From positions 3,720,001 through 3,784,000 of the forward strand of contig OV277867.1 in NCBI GenBank assembly GCA_922989275.2: a DNA stretch of 64,000 nt, in the 5' to 3' direction. Positions within the stretch are counted from its first letter, which is position 1, and each line of letters begins with the position of its first letter. The DNA comes from Gari tellinella. Lineage: Eukaryota > Mollusca > Bivalvia > Cardiida > Psammobiidae. Of the stretch, positions 22,201 to 37,200 are shown in pieces. Position numbers and translations under genes: made by a program. Below the pieces are notes generated by a model, which had not been told where the DNA came from, did not search any database, and saw only the letters and a list, made by a program, of their open reading frames with translations.

Positions 22201-25200
22201 AGTACTAGTTGTCACTGAGCTGGTCCGCCTCCTCTTTGATGGCGACATACAGTTGTTCAGATCTACATCCGACAAAGCTTTTAAGGATGACTTCAAGGGA
22301 GATAACCCCTTCTTATCCTTAGAAGAGTTGTCTTTCTTCCTCTTTGGTATGAATTTATTCTGGGGAAAAAAAGACATGTAGAAACAATCACTTCTTTGAT
22401 ACTAAGTTAACACAAAATTCAGATTCATTCTTTAACCAAATTTTGATTCTAAGGAAAACTCTTACATATATAGATTCTATTGCAAATATCTGTGGAATAT
22501 AATATATTCAGTAGAACGTCTCTATTATGACCACTAAAAAGAAGGCTAATTGTCTGTATAAAAGACAGGTGTCAGCTTAAAGCAATGTGAAAGTGAAACA
22601 GAAAGCTCCTGTAGGAGCTTTCTGTTTCATTTTCACATTGCTTTAAGCAGTCACCGGTCTTAAAAGACTATTATTTGACACAATTTTACTGGTCGTAATA
22701 GAGAGGTTCTACTGTAATTGAAACATTTTAAACCATTGAACCCTAGTGATGTGAATATTTGTCCTTTAAAACAGTGTACATTCAAACAATACACTTGTCA
22801 TATGCAAACAATGTAGCCCAAGATTACTAGGCTCCAACAGAAGCCCTTTAATAAAGGAATGAACTGTTTGTAAAAACAGCACTAGATGGTCAAGACTGGA
22901 CTACAATTATTTGGAAACTTGAATGTCCATTTGATATGCATTGAGTGAACAGGTTAAAGTGTGTAATGAAAGCTCTGAAAAATTAAATTCAGTGAGTAGT
23001 AGCCAAAGTAGTGTTCCATTGGAATAAACATCTCTTAACCGTTGACTTGATCCTGAGTTTATTTTTCAACTGCTGCGGGTGTCCCAGGGACCGGGGTAGG
23101 CAGCAGGTGGCTAGAGTGTCTAACACCCAGTCTCCACACTTCTCTGTTTTGTGGATCTATGCCTGCAAGGCTACAGATGTTCATAAATACTCCATTTTAC
23201 GCCTAAAATCAAATCCTCTACTGAAGAAAATAGTTCAAATTTACAAAGTAATTAATATGTATCATGAGAAATATTTTCTATTTTCTAGCAGATGGTAGCT
23301 TAAAGCAGGCTGAAAGTAAAGCAGAATGTGCCTTAAGGCGCATTCTGCTTTACTTTCAATCTGCTTTAAGTGGTCACCTATTTTCAAAACTAGAATCAGT
23401 CTATGGGGTATTGGGTAACCATTTTACCTTCAACCCTTGTTTCCTCTCTCTTAATCTCATTTTCATGAGGGACTTTCCTCGCACTGGTACTTTGTTGCTG
23501 CTAGGCTTACGTAATGTCTGTCTGTTCACATTAAGCCTCCTGTAAAACACAACATATAAGGCTCCAATAAAATGACAGTTGGTTAAACTTTTACTCCATA
23601 AGATACTCATTTCAAAGCATTTGATTTTATTCTTTCGCTAAAGAAAAAAGTTCTGTTTTATACAGTCATGAATATGTATCATAAGAAATGTTTTCTATAT
23701 TCTAGCAGATGGTAGCTTAAAGCGGGATGAAAGTAAAGCAGAATATGCCTTAAGATGCAGTCTGCTTTACCTCTAACCTGCTATTAAGTGGTCACCAACC
23801 TTCAATACTAAAAACCAGGGTTGGGTTTTTGCCGGCAAAAACTAGTTTTTTCCTTGCCAGTGGCAAAAACTGGAAAAAAAACGGAAAAAACTGGAAAAAA
23901 ACGGCTAAAATGGCAAAAACCTAAAACAATGAATATTTCAGGGTGAAAATGTGAAAAATAAGTCTTGGGGTGTTTTCAACTAGCTTTATTTTAATATCAG
24001 TCATCAAAATTATGCCTGATATTTATAAAAGTGAAACAGTAATAAAAACTGAGCTACAAATGAGGATTCACAAATGAGAATGAGAAAAAAACCCATTTCA
24101 ATCGTTTTCTCCATAATGTTGCAAACAACTGTTTTGTTACTACTTATTGGAATTGATTGTTTGAGACAACCTGTAAGAAGTACTGTAGTCACAAACAATA
24201 CAGGATTCAATGGAGAAATAATAGCATTCTGTAACAAAACACAAGCTTTCCTGCTTTTTCTATTCTAAGACAGGACTCAGTTTTGTCTCAATATTACTTC
24301 AATTTACATGTACTTAAGTTAGAAAACACCCTTTCCACAGAAGCAGAACTTGAAGGAAATTGACACTTACAGCAGGGTATATTCTGCTTTACTTTCAGCC
24401 TCTTTTACTCATTTCCATTGACTGTGGCTGTGTATTGTGCATTCTTCTGACACTTGACACTAATGCATTGGCAGGTCCACAATACACAACCACTGCCCAC
24501 ACACTTCAGTACATGTGCCTAATAGTAAGGTGTAAACCTGTTAAGAAGAGTAACCTGCTAAAAGGGTTTATTCAAATTTAGTTTTTGCCACCCAGTTTCT
24601 TTAGTTTTTGCCACCCAGTGTCTTTAGTTTTTGCCACTCAGATTTGTGTGTGTTTGCCATCCAGTTTTTCCTTGTTTGTTATACACAAACACTGCCCATC
24701 CACTTTAGTGCATGTGCCTTAAGGTGTAAACCTGTTAAGAAGATTAGCCTGCTAAAAGGGTTTATTTAAATTCAGTTTTTGCTACCCATTGCCTTTAGTT
24801 TTTGCCACTCAGATTTTTTAGTTTTTGCCACCCAGTTTTTTCCTTGCAGGTTTTTTCCGGTTTTTTCCATGGTTTTTTCCACCCTTGGCAAAAACTTGCC
24901 AACCCTGCTAAAAACAGGCTATAGACTAAGAGTAAAGGGTTTAGTGACAGGGAATGAGTGAAAGCAGTTTGTATCCTGTCAGATGTTATGCAGTATCAGG
25001 ATCTGAACTTTTTGCAAATAGTAATTAAACTTTGGGTAAGGCAGTGAGGGGGTTAGCCCTGTCCTCACCTTAAAATGCTCTTTCCTCAACATAACCTGAG
25101 AACCCCTTTTTCTCACCTCTCGGACAGAGGTATCCCGAAATCTAGGGGTGTGAGATAACCTTATCTGTCCGGACAGACAAGCCGAACTAATGAAAGTATC

Positions 25201-28200
25201 TTATGATTGGTTGTTATTGGGGTTGTTTTGACGTCGTCATGCATGCATTAGCGCCTTAAAATACAACTCGCCACTGTATAGCAAGTTAAACGCGTTTTTA
25301 GGGTTGACGAGGTGAGAAAATAAATCTAACACCACAGTTGAGTATCAGATGAATATCCCACCCTCGTTTGAAGATATTTTTGGAACACTCTGCAAAGCCT
25401 CGTGTTCCAAAACTATCTTCAAAACTCGGGTGGGATATTCTTATCTGACACTCACGGTGGTGTTAGATTCACTATATCCTGTCTTGGAAAACAGACTTAA
25501 CCCTTTAACCCATAAATACGCCTTTTTACTTTTCTTATTTATTATTCCACTTAAGAAAATAGTTCAAATTTATACAATCATGATTATGAAGCAGAACAAA
25601 AGGACATATTTTCTTTATCCTAGTAGATGATAGCTTAAAGCAGGCTGAATGTAAAGCAGAATGTGCCTTAACTCATTATCCCCTGAAACTTTCAATGGAA
25701 AATTCCAATTTACAATAAGGGATGGTCCATTTTAGACAATTTAGGTTTGTTTTTTATAATATATTGCAAAATGACAAACAGTGAAGTCCCTGATTAGAGG
25801 GCTCCTGCAGGAGCCCTCTAATCTGGGACTTCACTGTTTGCATTAGACAAGTGTACTCCTCACAGTTACACTTTTGGTAAACGACGCATATATGCGTCAC
25901 TAGGGCTCAATGAGTTAAGGCACATTCTGCTTTACTTTCAACCTGCTTTAAGAGGTCACCTATATTCAATACTAGAGACAGGCTATGGGGTAATGGGTTG
26001 AATGAGGATTTATTTATTTTATTAGATGCCGGTGGCAGATAAACCAAGTTTAAAGGAAATCAGAAATCTTCTACATAATTTTACATGTACATAACATTGA
26101 GTACCTGCAACTTGCTTACATGAAGCGATGTAAAGGCAACATTTAGCATTTGTGCTTGCGTTAATGACTATGAAGGTAATCATTAAACTAGTGCTCTTTT
26201 CTAAGATGTAAGTGGCTTTACTTACAGTGGAGAATCTGTTATTCTTTCCCGTTTAAACGCAAACGTACGCAAACGCAAAGCACTAAAACATAGAAAAGAA
26301 CAACTTTTGGACAATTCTGATAATTCTTGTTTATCTTGGTGGCAAACAGTTCGGAGCCTGATCAGACGCCGGGTTACCCGGCGTCTGATCTGGCTCCAAA
26401 CTGTTTGTAAAAGAAAAAATAGTTTTCGCGTAAACGCGTTTATCGGGAAAGAATAACAGATTCTCCACTGTACATGAAATATCTAAACTGGTTCCAAGCT
26501 TAACAAATTTTCTGCGACAACTTTCTGGAATCTTTAGCCACAAAGAAGTGCTTCCTAAAAATCTGTACTTAACACATTTAACCCTAGCGACGAGAATACT
26601 TGTCATTTACTAATATCGCACCTGTGATGATTACACTTGTCCCATACAAACAGTGTATACCCTGATCAGAGGGCTCCTTAAGAAGCCCTCTGATCAGGGT
26701 CTACACTGTTTGTCATTTTGAAATTATATTGTTAAAATCATCCCTAAATAGTCAAAAATTAACTAGACTTATTTTGAAAATGGAATTGTCCATTAAAAGA
26801 TTCAGGGGTGAATGAGTTAAAGATGAACAATACTCACCGTATAGTGTTTTCTAATGCCTCAACCCAAAGCTTGGCCTCATCGGAATCTGAACAACTCAGT
26901 AACAGACTCTCCTCCTTACATGTTACCTGTGATAAAAGCCAAACAAATAATCTATCTTTCTACCGATTGTTTAACCCATAAATTCACCTTTAATTTATTC
27001 CTCTACTGAAGAAAACAGTTCCAATTTATACTGCCACAAATGAGAATTATAAGAAATATTTTCTTTCAACCTGCTATAAGTGATCATCTTTCCTTTAAAC
27101 TAGAAACAGGCTATGAGGCAAAGGGTTAAACCATGTCTTTCTCATTACTCAAGTCTCAACAATTACGTTACCTGGGGGTAGAGAAAAATCATGTGTATGT
27201 ACTACATCTTTCAAAAGCATTTTTTAAAAACTTTACAAACATTTGTATGATTCTAATAAGAGGCCATATTTACCATTTTGGCTGTCTTAACCCATTACCC
27301 CATAGCCTGTTTAAGGTTTTGAAGATTTGTGACAACTTAAAGCAGGTTGAAAGATAAGGGGGTTCCAGATAAGGGGGAGTAAACTGAAAAAATCCAGCAT
27401 TTCCTCACTTATTTCAGCACCAAATCCAATAGTGTTACTACTCATAAGAATCACCTCTTTCATCGGGGTTAAAACAGAAATAAAGGTTTTAATTTTTGAA
27501 ATACTCTCCTTTATCTGGAACCATGACATCTGATACTGATGTTGAACAAGAATCGTGTCCAATTTGACGAACAGTAAAACGTTTTAAGGGTCAGATGATC
27601 TGAAAATACCCAGAATTCTACGATCTATTTGAAATGGCTTATTACAATCTAAGCTTTAAAACTTATAAAAACTCACCTTAAACATTCCACTACCATCTGA
27701 CCTCTGTAGACTGCCCAGGACTTTCTCCACCTGACAGTGTCGTAGAGGCAACACACAGCAGCAGCTATAGGAGCTGCTCCCACTGTCCAGTAGCTTAGGC
27801 TTACCATACAGTAGCATGTCGGAGAACAGGAAAAACATACGCTCCTGGGCCTTCCCAGCACGCCGAGACACCTATAAACAGTGAGGAACAAGAACAGAAT
27901 GTTAGTACAGTATCATGTCAGAGAACAGGAAAAACATACCCTCCAGGGGTCCGTTTTACTAAACAACTTACGCAATTTTTTTTGCGTAAGTCAAAATCGT
28001 TTAACTATTATTTTTCGATCATAAACGTTTGCAAACAGCAAATAGCCAGATCAGAGGACGCGTTAAAAGCGCGTCCTCTGATCTGGCTATTTGTAGCAAG
28101 TGATAATAAAAAATACAAATTTAAAATTTTGACTTACGCAAAAATTTTGCGTAACTATTTTGCGTAACTAGTAAAATGGGCCCCTGGGCCTTACCAGCAA

Positions 28201-31200
28201 GACGAGACACCTATAAACAGTGAGGAACAAGAACAGAATACAAACAGTGAAAAATAAGACTACAGTCAGGACTCCATACAACGACACAGTTTGTTCCCAA
28301 CACAAATGTCATTGTAACGAGTTTGTATATTGAATCTTATAGATTTGTGCAGGTTCGTTCCCACGGAGTTTATGTCGGTAAGTGAGAATTCTGTGTTGTA
28401 TCGAGTCATTGCTGTAATTCCATGATTTGTGTCCTGCTTTGAATGATACTTTTTGGTCTTCTAGCTATTGGGATTGTTTTGCTGAGAATTTAGGAAAAAT
28501 ATGGGGGGGGGGGGGGGGAGGTTCCATTGGGAACATAGCCCAATAACAGCTATAAAACTGGCCAAAAAGAAGCCCTGACACCATTTGATTCTTCTTCTGA
28601 CTGAGGCATACTCTTCAATAGTTTGTAAATGATGTGTACATGTTTACTTAGGGTTAGGGTTGAATGGGTTGATCAAAAGTATTTTCATCACTGTGTCCGA
28701 TTCATCATCATCATCATCCGTATTAATATTAACATGCAGGAAAGGGAGTTTCGTTCACATCGGTGGGCCCCCTTCCAGGCAGCTGGCTAACTGCATGCAT
28801 AGCAGATCTCACATTGGATCTCCATACATCCCTATCACAAGGGTCAACTTCAGAAAGTTTCCACTCTTGTCTGACTCTCTCGGTTAATGCCTTCCATGAC
28901 ATCTTTAACTCTTTCCTCCCTAAAACTTCAAATGGACAAACCCAGTTTCCATTTTAGTCTAGTCCATTTCTGACTTTTAAGGGTTGTTTTTGTCAATGTT
29001 TTGCATTATGACAAACAGTGAAGACCCAGATCAGAGGGCTCTGTAAGGAGCCCTCTGATCTGGGTATTCACTGTTTGGATAAAACAATGCACTTTTCACA
29101 TGTATACTGTTTGAAAAGGACGCCTATATGCGGGACTAGGGTTCAAAGGGTTAATCTTATAGTTATGCAGTCAGGTACATTCTGTTATCATGTCTGCTGT
29201 CTTCAAGTCAATTAAAATCTCTTTCAGCTCCTACATACGAATTGTGCAACATAAATTGCCTTTTTCTACCACTCAAGGTGGTAACAGATTTATAGCCAGG
29301 CTCCGAGGTTATAAAGCTTTTGACTTGAGTCTAAACTCGTTCCAAAGCATTTGATTGGTCAGATTTAAGCCTAGGCTCAAATCTGACCAATCAAATGCTT
29401 GGGAACTCACTCAGACTCAACTAAAATGCTTTATGACCTCGGAGCAAGTCCTAGTTTCACAAACCTTAGTAAGTTTGCCTTCCTTCACAAACTCCCTGCC
29501 TGGTGCTAGAATTCTCGGAGCAGAGCTGTCAAAACTGTTCTGGATGGCTAACATCTTCTGAAAGTTCTCATGTTGCCGTACATGTTCATTGATGTGGGAG
29601 GCTATCTCTCCTACCTGCTTGGCTGCCTCTGCAGAATAAATATAACCAGATATATAATATAACCCAGTACTCCACAGATATGCATTTAATTTTAATGACT
29701 AATTTATTTCTCAACAGATGAAAATAGTTCAAATTTATACAGTTAACAGTTTAGTTGTGAATATGTATCGTAGAAAAAATTTCTGTATTCTAGAAGATAT
29801 ACTGTAGTAGCTTAAAAAAGACTGAAAGAAAAGCAGAATGCACCTTCAAGTGCATTCTGCTTCACTTTGAACCTGCTTTAACTCTTTCCTCCCTGAAACT
29901 TTAAATGGAAAATTCCAGTTTCCATTTTAGTCTAGTCCATTTCTGACTATTAAGGGTTGTTTTTGTCCATGTTTGGCATGGGACAAACAGTGAAGACCCT
30001 GATCAGAGGGCTCCTTTCGGAGCCCTCTGATCAGGGTCTTCACTGTTTGCACAGGACAAGTGTACTATTCACATGTACACTGTTTGAAAAGGACGCCTAT
30101 ATGCGGGACTAGGGTTCAAAGAGTTAAGTGGTTACCTGTCTTCAAAAGTAGAAACATGCTATGGGGAAACGGGTAAAACAAGAGCTGTCAGATTGAAAGT
30201 AAAGGCACATTCTGCTATTAGATAGAATATATTTTCTATGGTGCATATTCATGACTGTATAAATTGAAACTATTTTCTGCAGTGGAGGAATAACTTAAAA
30301 GCGTAAAAAGGTTTATTATATACCTACCAATGTTCTGCCCGAAATATTTCCGTATTTTATCGAACAAATACACCTTGACGGATTGAAAATTCCGTATTAC
30401 CCATGTACCTTGTGTAATGGGAAAAGAATGTTTACTGTGTAGTCGGAAGTTCGGAACTACTTTACACACTACAGGGGCATAGAAAATAGCTCGAAACATT
30501 TCTATCGTTTTTTATTTTATTATTATTATATGAGGTATATAATAAAAGGAACATTACTATACTTTGCATATCTTATGCACCGGATCACTCTCGTTGTGTG
30601 TGTAAAGGCTATATCCAACTCGACCTTCAGTCTCGTTGGATATAGCCTTTACACACACAACTCGAGTGATCCGGTGCATAAGATATGCAAAGTATAGTAA
30701 TATTCCGTTTGTATCTATGGGTTAATTGGTTACAGTCAGGTCAATGTTCATGGTGACCTCGATATTCACCTCATGAGAATGTCTTACAATCTCTGCCAAG
30801 ATATAATCAATCTAAAGTAAAAGCTTTTAGTTAAAATTGTGAAAAATCAATAGAAAATTTGTAACACCCCTCTTCCCAGGTGCAATCTAATTATTGCAGA
30901 GGTATAGACAAGGGGCCATGGCCCTAAATTTGCTCACCTGAGGACATTGTAGTTAGTACCTAAGTTGACTGAGCAAGACAACATTTTAATATAACTATAA
31001 ATGGAGCTATCTTCCGGACAAGAAAACATGACAAAAGGGAATTGTGTTGCCAAGCTTATGACCCTTATCCATGACACATCCTCTTATCAAGCTATTTCCA
31101 TTACCGGTAAATGATATTTATTTCACTAGCGTCAGCAGAACTGGAGTTATTTTCCTGACAATAAAATATGACAAAGGGGAAAAACAAAATATTGCTGTCC

Positions 31201-34200
31201 TTGTGCATGACATTTTCTCTCATCAGTTTCTTTCCATACATAAAATTTCATAACAATAGCATCAGTAGAACTGGAGTTGTCTTCTGGACAAGAAAATATC
31301 ACAAAGGGAAATAACTACAAAAACAATGATGTCAGAGTTATGGCCTTTGCAATGGCACTTCCTCTCATTAGGCTCTTTCCAAATATGCAATCTCATTTTA
31401 CCCATTACCCCATAGCCTGTTTCTAGTTTTGAAAATAGGTGGCCACCTAAAGTAGGTTGAAAATAAAGCAGAATGCGTCCTAATGCACACTCTGCTTTAC
31501 TTTCAAACTGCTTTAAGCTACCATCTACTAGGATATAGAAACTTATTTCTTATCTTACATTTTCATGACTGTATAAAGTGGAATTATTTTCTTAAGTGGA
31601 GGAATAAATTAAAGGCCAAAAAATGCACATTTATGGGGTAATGGGTTAAAAAACATCAGTATTTATGGGGGAATGGGTTAAATTGGGATTATCTCCTGGA
31701 CAAGAAAAAATGACAAGACATACAGATAACTCTGACAAAACCAATATTAAACATATGTATAAATATGACATAAGATATAATTACATAACTGTCAGTGGAT
31801 CACTTCCAGATCCTGTTTCTCTAAGTATGAAGCAGACTGAACCATTTCTAAACTTTAGCAGACAACATGTTCAGCAGACACCATCAGTTATGTTGGTCAG
31901 TCACTGAGGTCAAATATTATGCAATAGTTGGGGAGTAGCATTGGAGCTGCTGGGCTTTCCCTTACCATACTGAAATGATGTCTGCTTAAAACCTACTGTA
32001 TGTGAAAAATGTACAAAAAACCAATTTAAAAAATGTAAAGTAGGTAAATGAGTTGCAAATAGTTTGGATCCAGATTAGATGCAGCATTATGTTGCATCTG
32101 ATCTGGATCCAAACTGTTTGCAAATATTGGCTATTTGCCCTTTAGTATATTAAGGGCCTCAGGTAAATACAGTTCTGCATAAATCAAAATACCATGAGAC
32201 CTGCCTAGAGCAGCACTAAAACTGCTAAGGGTGGGGTCAAGTTTGACCCTAGGGATTTCATTTGAACAAACTTTAGAGGGATCCACCAGGAGATACTACT
32301 GTAAAAATATCAAAGCTTAGGGCCTAGTAGTTTTTGACAAGAAGATGTTTTAAAGTTTTTTGCTTTTGCAAGCAGAGTTTGCACTTTTTGGCTTTCATTT
32401 TAACAACTTCTGTAGAGAAGCATCCAAGGATCATCATGAGTAGGTTAATCTCTCCCTTAAATCCTCTGGTTCAGAGGAGATGTGAACGGACAGACTGAAA
32501 GACGTAAGACGGACGGTGAGCGGTCACAATAGCTCACCTTGAGCCTTTGGCTCAGGTGAGCTAAAAAAATTAAACACACTGTGACAAGATCTAAATTATA
32601 GTAAGACATTACTGTAGAATATCTAACACATTACCCTATAGCAAACCAGTTTTGAAGGCAGGTGACCACTTAAAGCAGGTTGGAAGTAAAGCAGAATATG
32701 CCTTAAGGTGCAGTCTGCTTTACTTTTCGGTCTGCTTTAAGCTATAATCTGCTAGACTATAGAAAATATTTTTGATGTAACACTATTCCCAACTATTTTA
32801 AGTGTGACTGTTTTCTTCAGTGGAGGAACAAATGAAAGGTGTAAAAATGCATATTTATGGGGTAAGGGATAATTGTTCACCTTTAAGATGCAGGTAGTCA
32901 TGGTGGTCTTCATTAGTATTGTCCAACACATCTTCCAGTAGCAGTTTGTACCTGAAAAATAATAACCTGAAATGACTGTAACATCTGACACAGGACACTT
33001 CTCATGACTGTCCAATCAGACACAGGACACTCTCAACAAGACTGTCCAATCAGACACAGTACACCCCTCATGACTGTCCAAACAGACACAGGAAACTTCT
33101 CATGACTGTCCAATCAGACACAGGACACTCTCAACAAGACTGTCCAATCAGACACCCCTCATGATTGTCCAATCAGACACAGGAAACTTTTCATGACTGT
33201 CCAATCAGACACAGGACACTCTCAACAAGACTGTCCAATCAGACACAGGAAACTTCTCATGACTGTCCAATCAGACACAGGACACTCTCAACAAGACTGT
33301 CCAATCAGACACAGGAAAATTCTCATGACTGTCCAATCAGACACAGGAAACTTCTCATGACTGTCCAATCAGACACATGACACTCTCAACAAGACTGTCC
33401 AATCAGACACAGTACACCCCTCATGACTGTCCAATCAGACACAGGACATTTCTCATGACTGTCCAATCAGACACAGGAAACTTCTCATGACTGTCCAATC
33501 AGACACAGGAAACTTCTCATGACTGTCCAATCAGACACAGGACACCTTCAACAAGACTGTCCAATCAGACACAGGACACTCTCAACAAGACTGTCCAGTC
33601 AGACACAGGACACTTTTCATGACTGTCCAATCAGACACAGGACACTTCTCATGACTGTCCAATCAGACAAAGGACACTCTCAACAAGACTGTCCAATCAG
33701 ACACAGTACACCCCTCATGACTGTCCAATCAGACACAGGACACTTCTCATGACTGTCCAATCAGACACAGGACACTCTCAACATGACTGTCCAATCAGAC
33801 ACAGGACACCCCTCATGACTGTCCCAACTTCTCATGACTGTCCAATCAGACACAGGACACTCTCAACAAGACTGTCCAATCAGACACAGGAAAATTCTCA
33901 TGACTGTCCAATCAGACACAGGAAACTTCTCATGACTGTCCAATCAGACACATGACACTCTCAACAAGACTGTCCAATCAGACACAGTACACCCCTCATG
34001 ACTGTCCAATCAGACACAGGACATTTCTCATGACTGTCCAATCAGACACAGGAAACTTCTCATGACTGTCCAATCAGACACAGGAAACTTCTCATGACTG
34101 TCCAATCAGACACAGGACACTCTCAAAGAAAACAATTGACATATTCACATGTGTGAAACAATTTCATGGAATCCAAATAACAAGATTACTGTGGGCAGTT

Positions 34201-37200
34201 TATGATACCCCTACTAGTCACCCCTGCCCTTGATCGCAAAATGAAGTAAATGAAGCATGTAACTGTTTATGTTGGTTAGGGTCTCTTGTTGATTACAGAA
34301 ACAAATACATTATAAGTATATATGTACTAGGATGGCTTATTGATGCAGGGATTAATAGTGACACTAGTAATTAATGAAGGGGAACAGGCAAGGGAGATAG
34401 TAGTGTGTACAGATACAATGAAACCTCTCTATTATGACCACTAAAACTAAGGCTAATTGATTGTATGAGAGACAGGTGACAGCTTAACCCTTTCCCTTAT
34501 AGAAGCGACTTTTAGCACATTCATTTTATTCATCCGCTGAGAAAAATAGTTCCAAATTATACCATAATGAATATGTGTCATATTTAATACTTTCCTTATT
34601 CTAGCAGTTAATAGCTTAAAGCAGGCTGCAAGTAAAGCAGAATGCGCCTTAGGGCGCATTCTACTTTACTTTCAACCTGCTTTAAGTAGTCACATATCTT
34701 CAATACTAGAAACAATGCTATCAGGTAAAGGGCTAAAGCAAGGTGACAGGAGCTTTCTGTTTTACTGTCACCTTGCTTAAAGCAGTCACGTGACCTAAAT
34801 TCCTAATAATTAACAAAATTCAGGGGTTGTAATAGAGAGGTTCAACTGTAGTTGTGTAGCGTTGGTAAAACAGTTACCTGGGAATTCTCTGTACAGGTGT
34901 GATCAACAAAGCTCCAAGCTTCAGTCCCATCAAATCTGGTCTATTCTCTTCAGATTGTATGAACTTTGCAAATTTCTCATTCTTCTGAAAAGACTCCTGT
35001 AAGAATGAAAATAAATGAGATGCTGCTGTGTGTGTAAGACACATAGGCTACCCTCTAGTTGCATGAACCATTTGTGCCAAATACAGTAAACCCCCTCTAT
35101 TATGACCACTTAAATGAATGCTAATTGAATATATAAAAGACAGGTGACTTCTTAAAGCAAAGTGACAGTTAAACAGAAAGCTCCTATATGTTTTACTGTA
35201 ACCTTGCTTTAAGCATTCACATCGTAAACACCTAATAATTACCACTGTTTTATGGTCGTAATAGAGAAGTTTTACTGTGTTACAACTTACTAAGTTCAAC
35301 TGGCTGTAACTCTTTGAAAAATTGATGTACATGTACATGTATATCAAAATCGTGACCACATGTACATCTAATAGATTCTATGGTATAATATGTGCAAACA
35401 TCCGGTAAAGTTATAAGGTTGCAGCTTGTAAAACATTAAGGGTAGTTGACATTTAGCATAATTATAGGTCATAGATGTGGACAGACAGGGGGATGGTCAG
35501 GGGTAAAACTGTATCCCTCTGACTAATTGTTGTAAGGATATAACAATATCTATACCCTAGGGAGGTATAGCTTCATTTTCAGAAACAGTCTTAAACCCTT
35601 TACCCCATAGTCTGTTTCTAGTATTGAAGATAGGTGGCTACTTTCAGCCTGCTTTAAGATATAATCTGCAAGGAAACTGAAAACAATTCTTTTGAATTAT
35701 ATTCATGGCAGTATAAATTGGAATTATTTTCTTCAGCGGAGGAATAAATTAAATGCGCTAAAAGTCGCTTCTACTGGGGAAAGGGTTAACACAAGTCTAA
35801 CTGTAGAGGATCAATCACTCACCTGCAGTGTAGCTGATGCTTGCTGGTGGTTATTGGCATACATTGAGTACAGTTTCAAGAACGGTCCCAGAAACTTGAA
35901 GGCCGTGCCGACAGTAGTCTGCTCCATGTGCTCTAGAAGCTTTCTGTTCACTTCATAGATCTGCTCCAGGTTACTGAACAGATGTGTGTGGACTCGCTCT
36001 GATATCAGACCGTTGAAGCGTAGAGGAAACTCAAAGAACTGAAAGTGCAAAAATGTTAGTCCAAATTGTTTAACCCTTTAATCCATATGGTCTGTGTCTA
36101 GTTTTGAAGACTTTAACCCTTTAATCCATAGTGAAGAAAACTTGCTACTTTCAGCCTGCTTTAACCAATTACCCCATAGGCAGTTTCTTGTTTTGAAGAC
36201 AGATGACTTCTTGTAGCAGGTTAAAAGTTCAGCAGAATGCGCCATAACCCTTTCCCTCATAGAAGCGCCTTTTAGCACACTTAATTTATTCAACCACTGA
36301 AGAAAATAGTTCCAATTTTTACAGTCATAAACATGTACCAAAACAAAGATTTTCTATAACTTAGCAGATAGAAGCTTAAAGCAGGCTGAAAGTATAGCAG
36401 AATGCGCCTTAAGGCACATTCTGCTTTACTTTCAACCTGCTTTAAGTAGTCACCAATTTTCAAAACTAGAAATGGAATATGAGGTAAAGGGTTAAGGCGC
36501 ATTCTGCTTTACTTTCAGCCTGTTTTAAGCTACAATTTGCTTAGATATATAGTAACTATTTCTTATGCTACATATTCATGAATGTATAAATTGAAACTTT
36601 ATTTTTCTGTGGAGGAATAAATAAAAGGTGTAAAAAGGCGTATTTATGGGGTAATGGGGTAAGCTTTCATCAGCTAGAACGAAGAAGTATTTTTGATATG
36701 ATACACATTCATAACAGTTTTTTACAGGGCTGCCATTTCTCCGGATTTTTTTCCAGTACATCGTAGCTTAAAGCAGGCTGAAAGTAAAGCAGAATGCGCC
36801 TTAGGGCGCATTCTGCTTTACTTACAGCATGCTTTAAGTAGTCGCATGTCAACAAAATTAGAAACAGGCTATGGGGTAAAGGTATGATTCGTATAATCGC
36901 ACTTGAAAAATGCAAATTTGGAAATCTTAGGATTTTTCATGTCAACTTATGGCAGCCCTGTTTTTACTGTATAAAATTCCTTCAGTGGAGGAATATATTA
37001 AAGGCATTAAAATTTGTAGCTATGAAGTAATGGGTTTAAAAAGGATTTGAAGGTTTTTTTCCATATAAATTCAGACATTTAATGTTTCAAAAGATGACAA
37101 TGGATAAACAGATATTTATCTTGTACCAGCATCTCTGCTGTCTGCAATTTTTTATGAAATTCTCATGATTGTATCCTCTTCAGTCTTTTATCCGGAACCC

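Noticed and set aside
23816..24907. Transposase gene inside the hAT element
   Set aside because: Only internal repeats and short frames; no RVT, DDE or hAT dimerisation sequence seen.
30728..30810. Minus-strand peptide LAEIVRHSHEVN resembling the last DH helix
   Set aside because: The true last DH helix (VGEIASHINEHV) is in 29465-29628 and joins the previous exon in phase; this stretch has a stop in the ttag-started frame.
33165..33955. Frames reading NQTQ / CPIRHR repeats
   Set aside because: Translation of the intron minisatellite; no splice sites or conservation.
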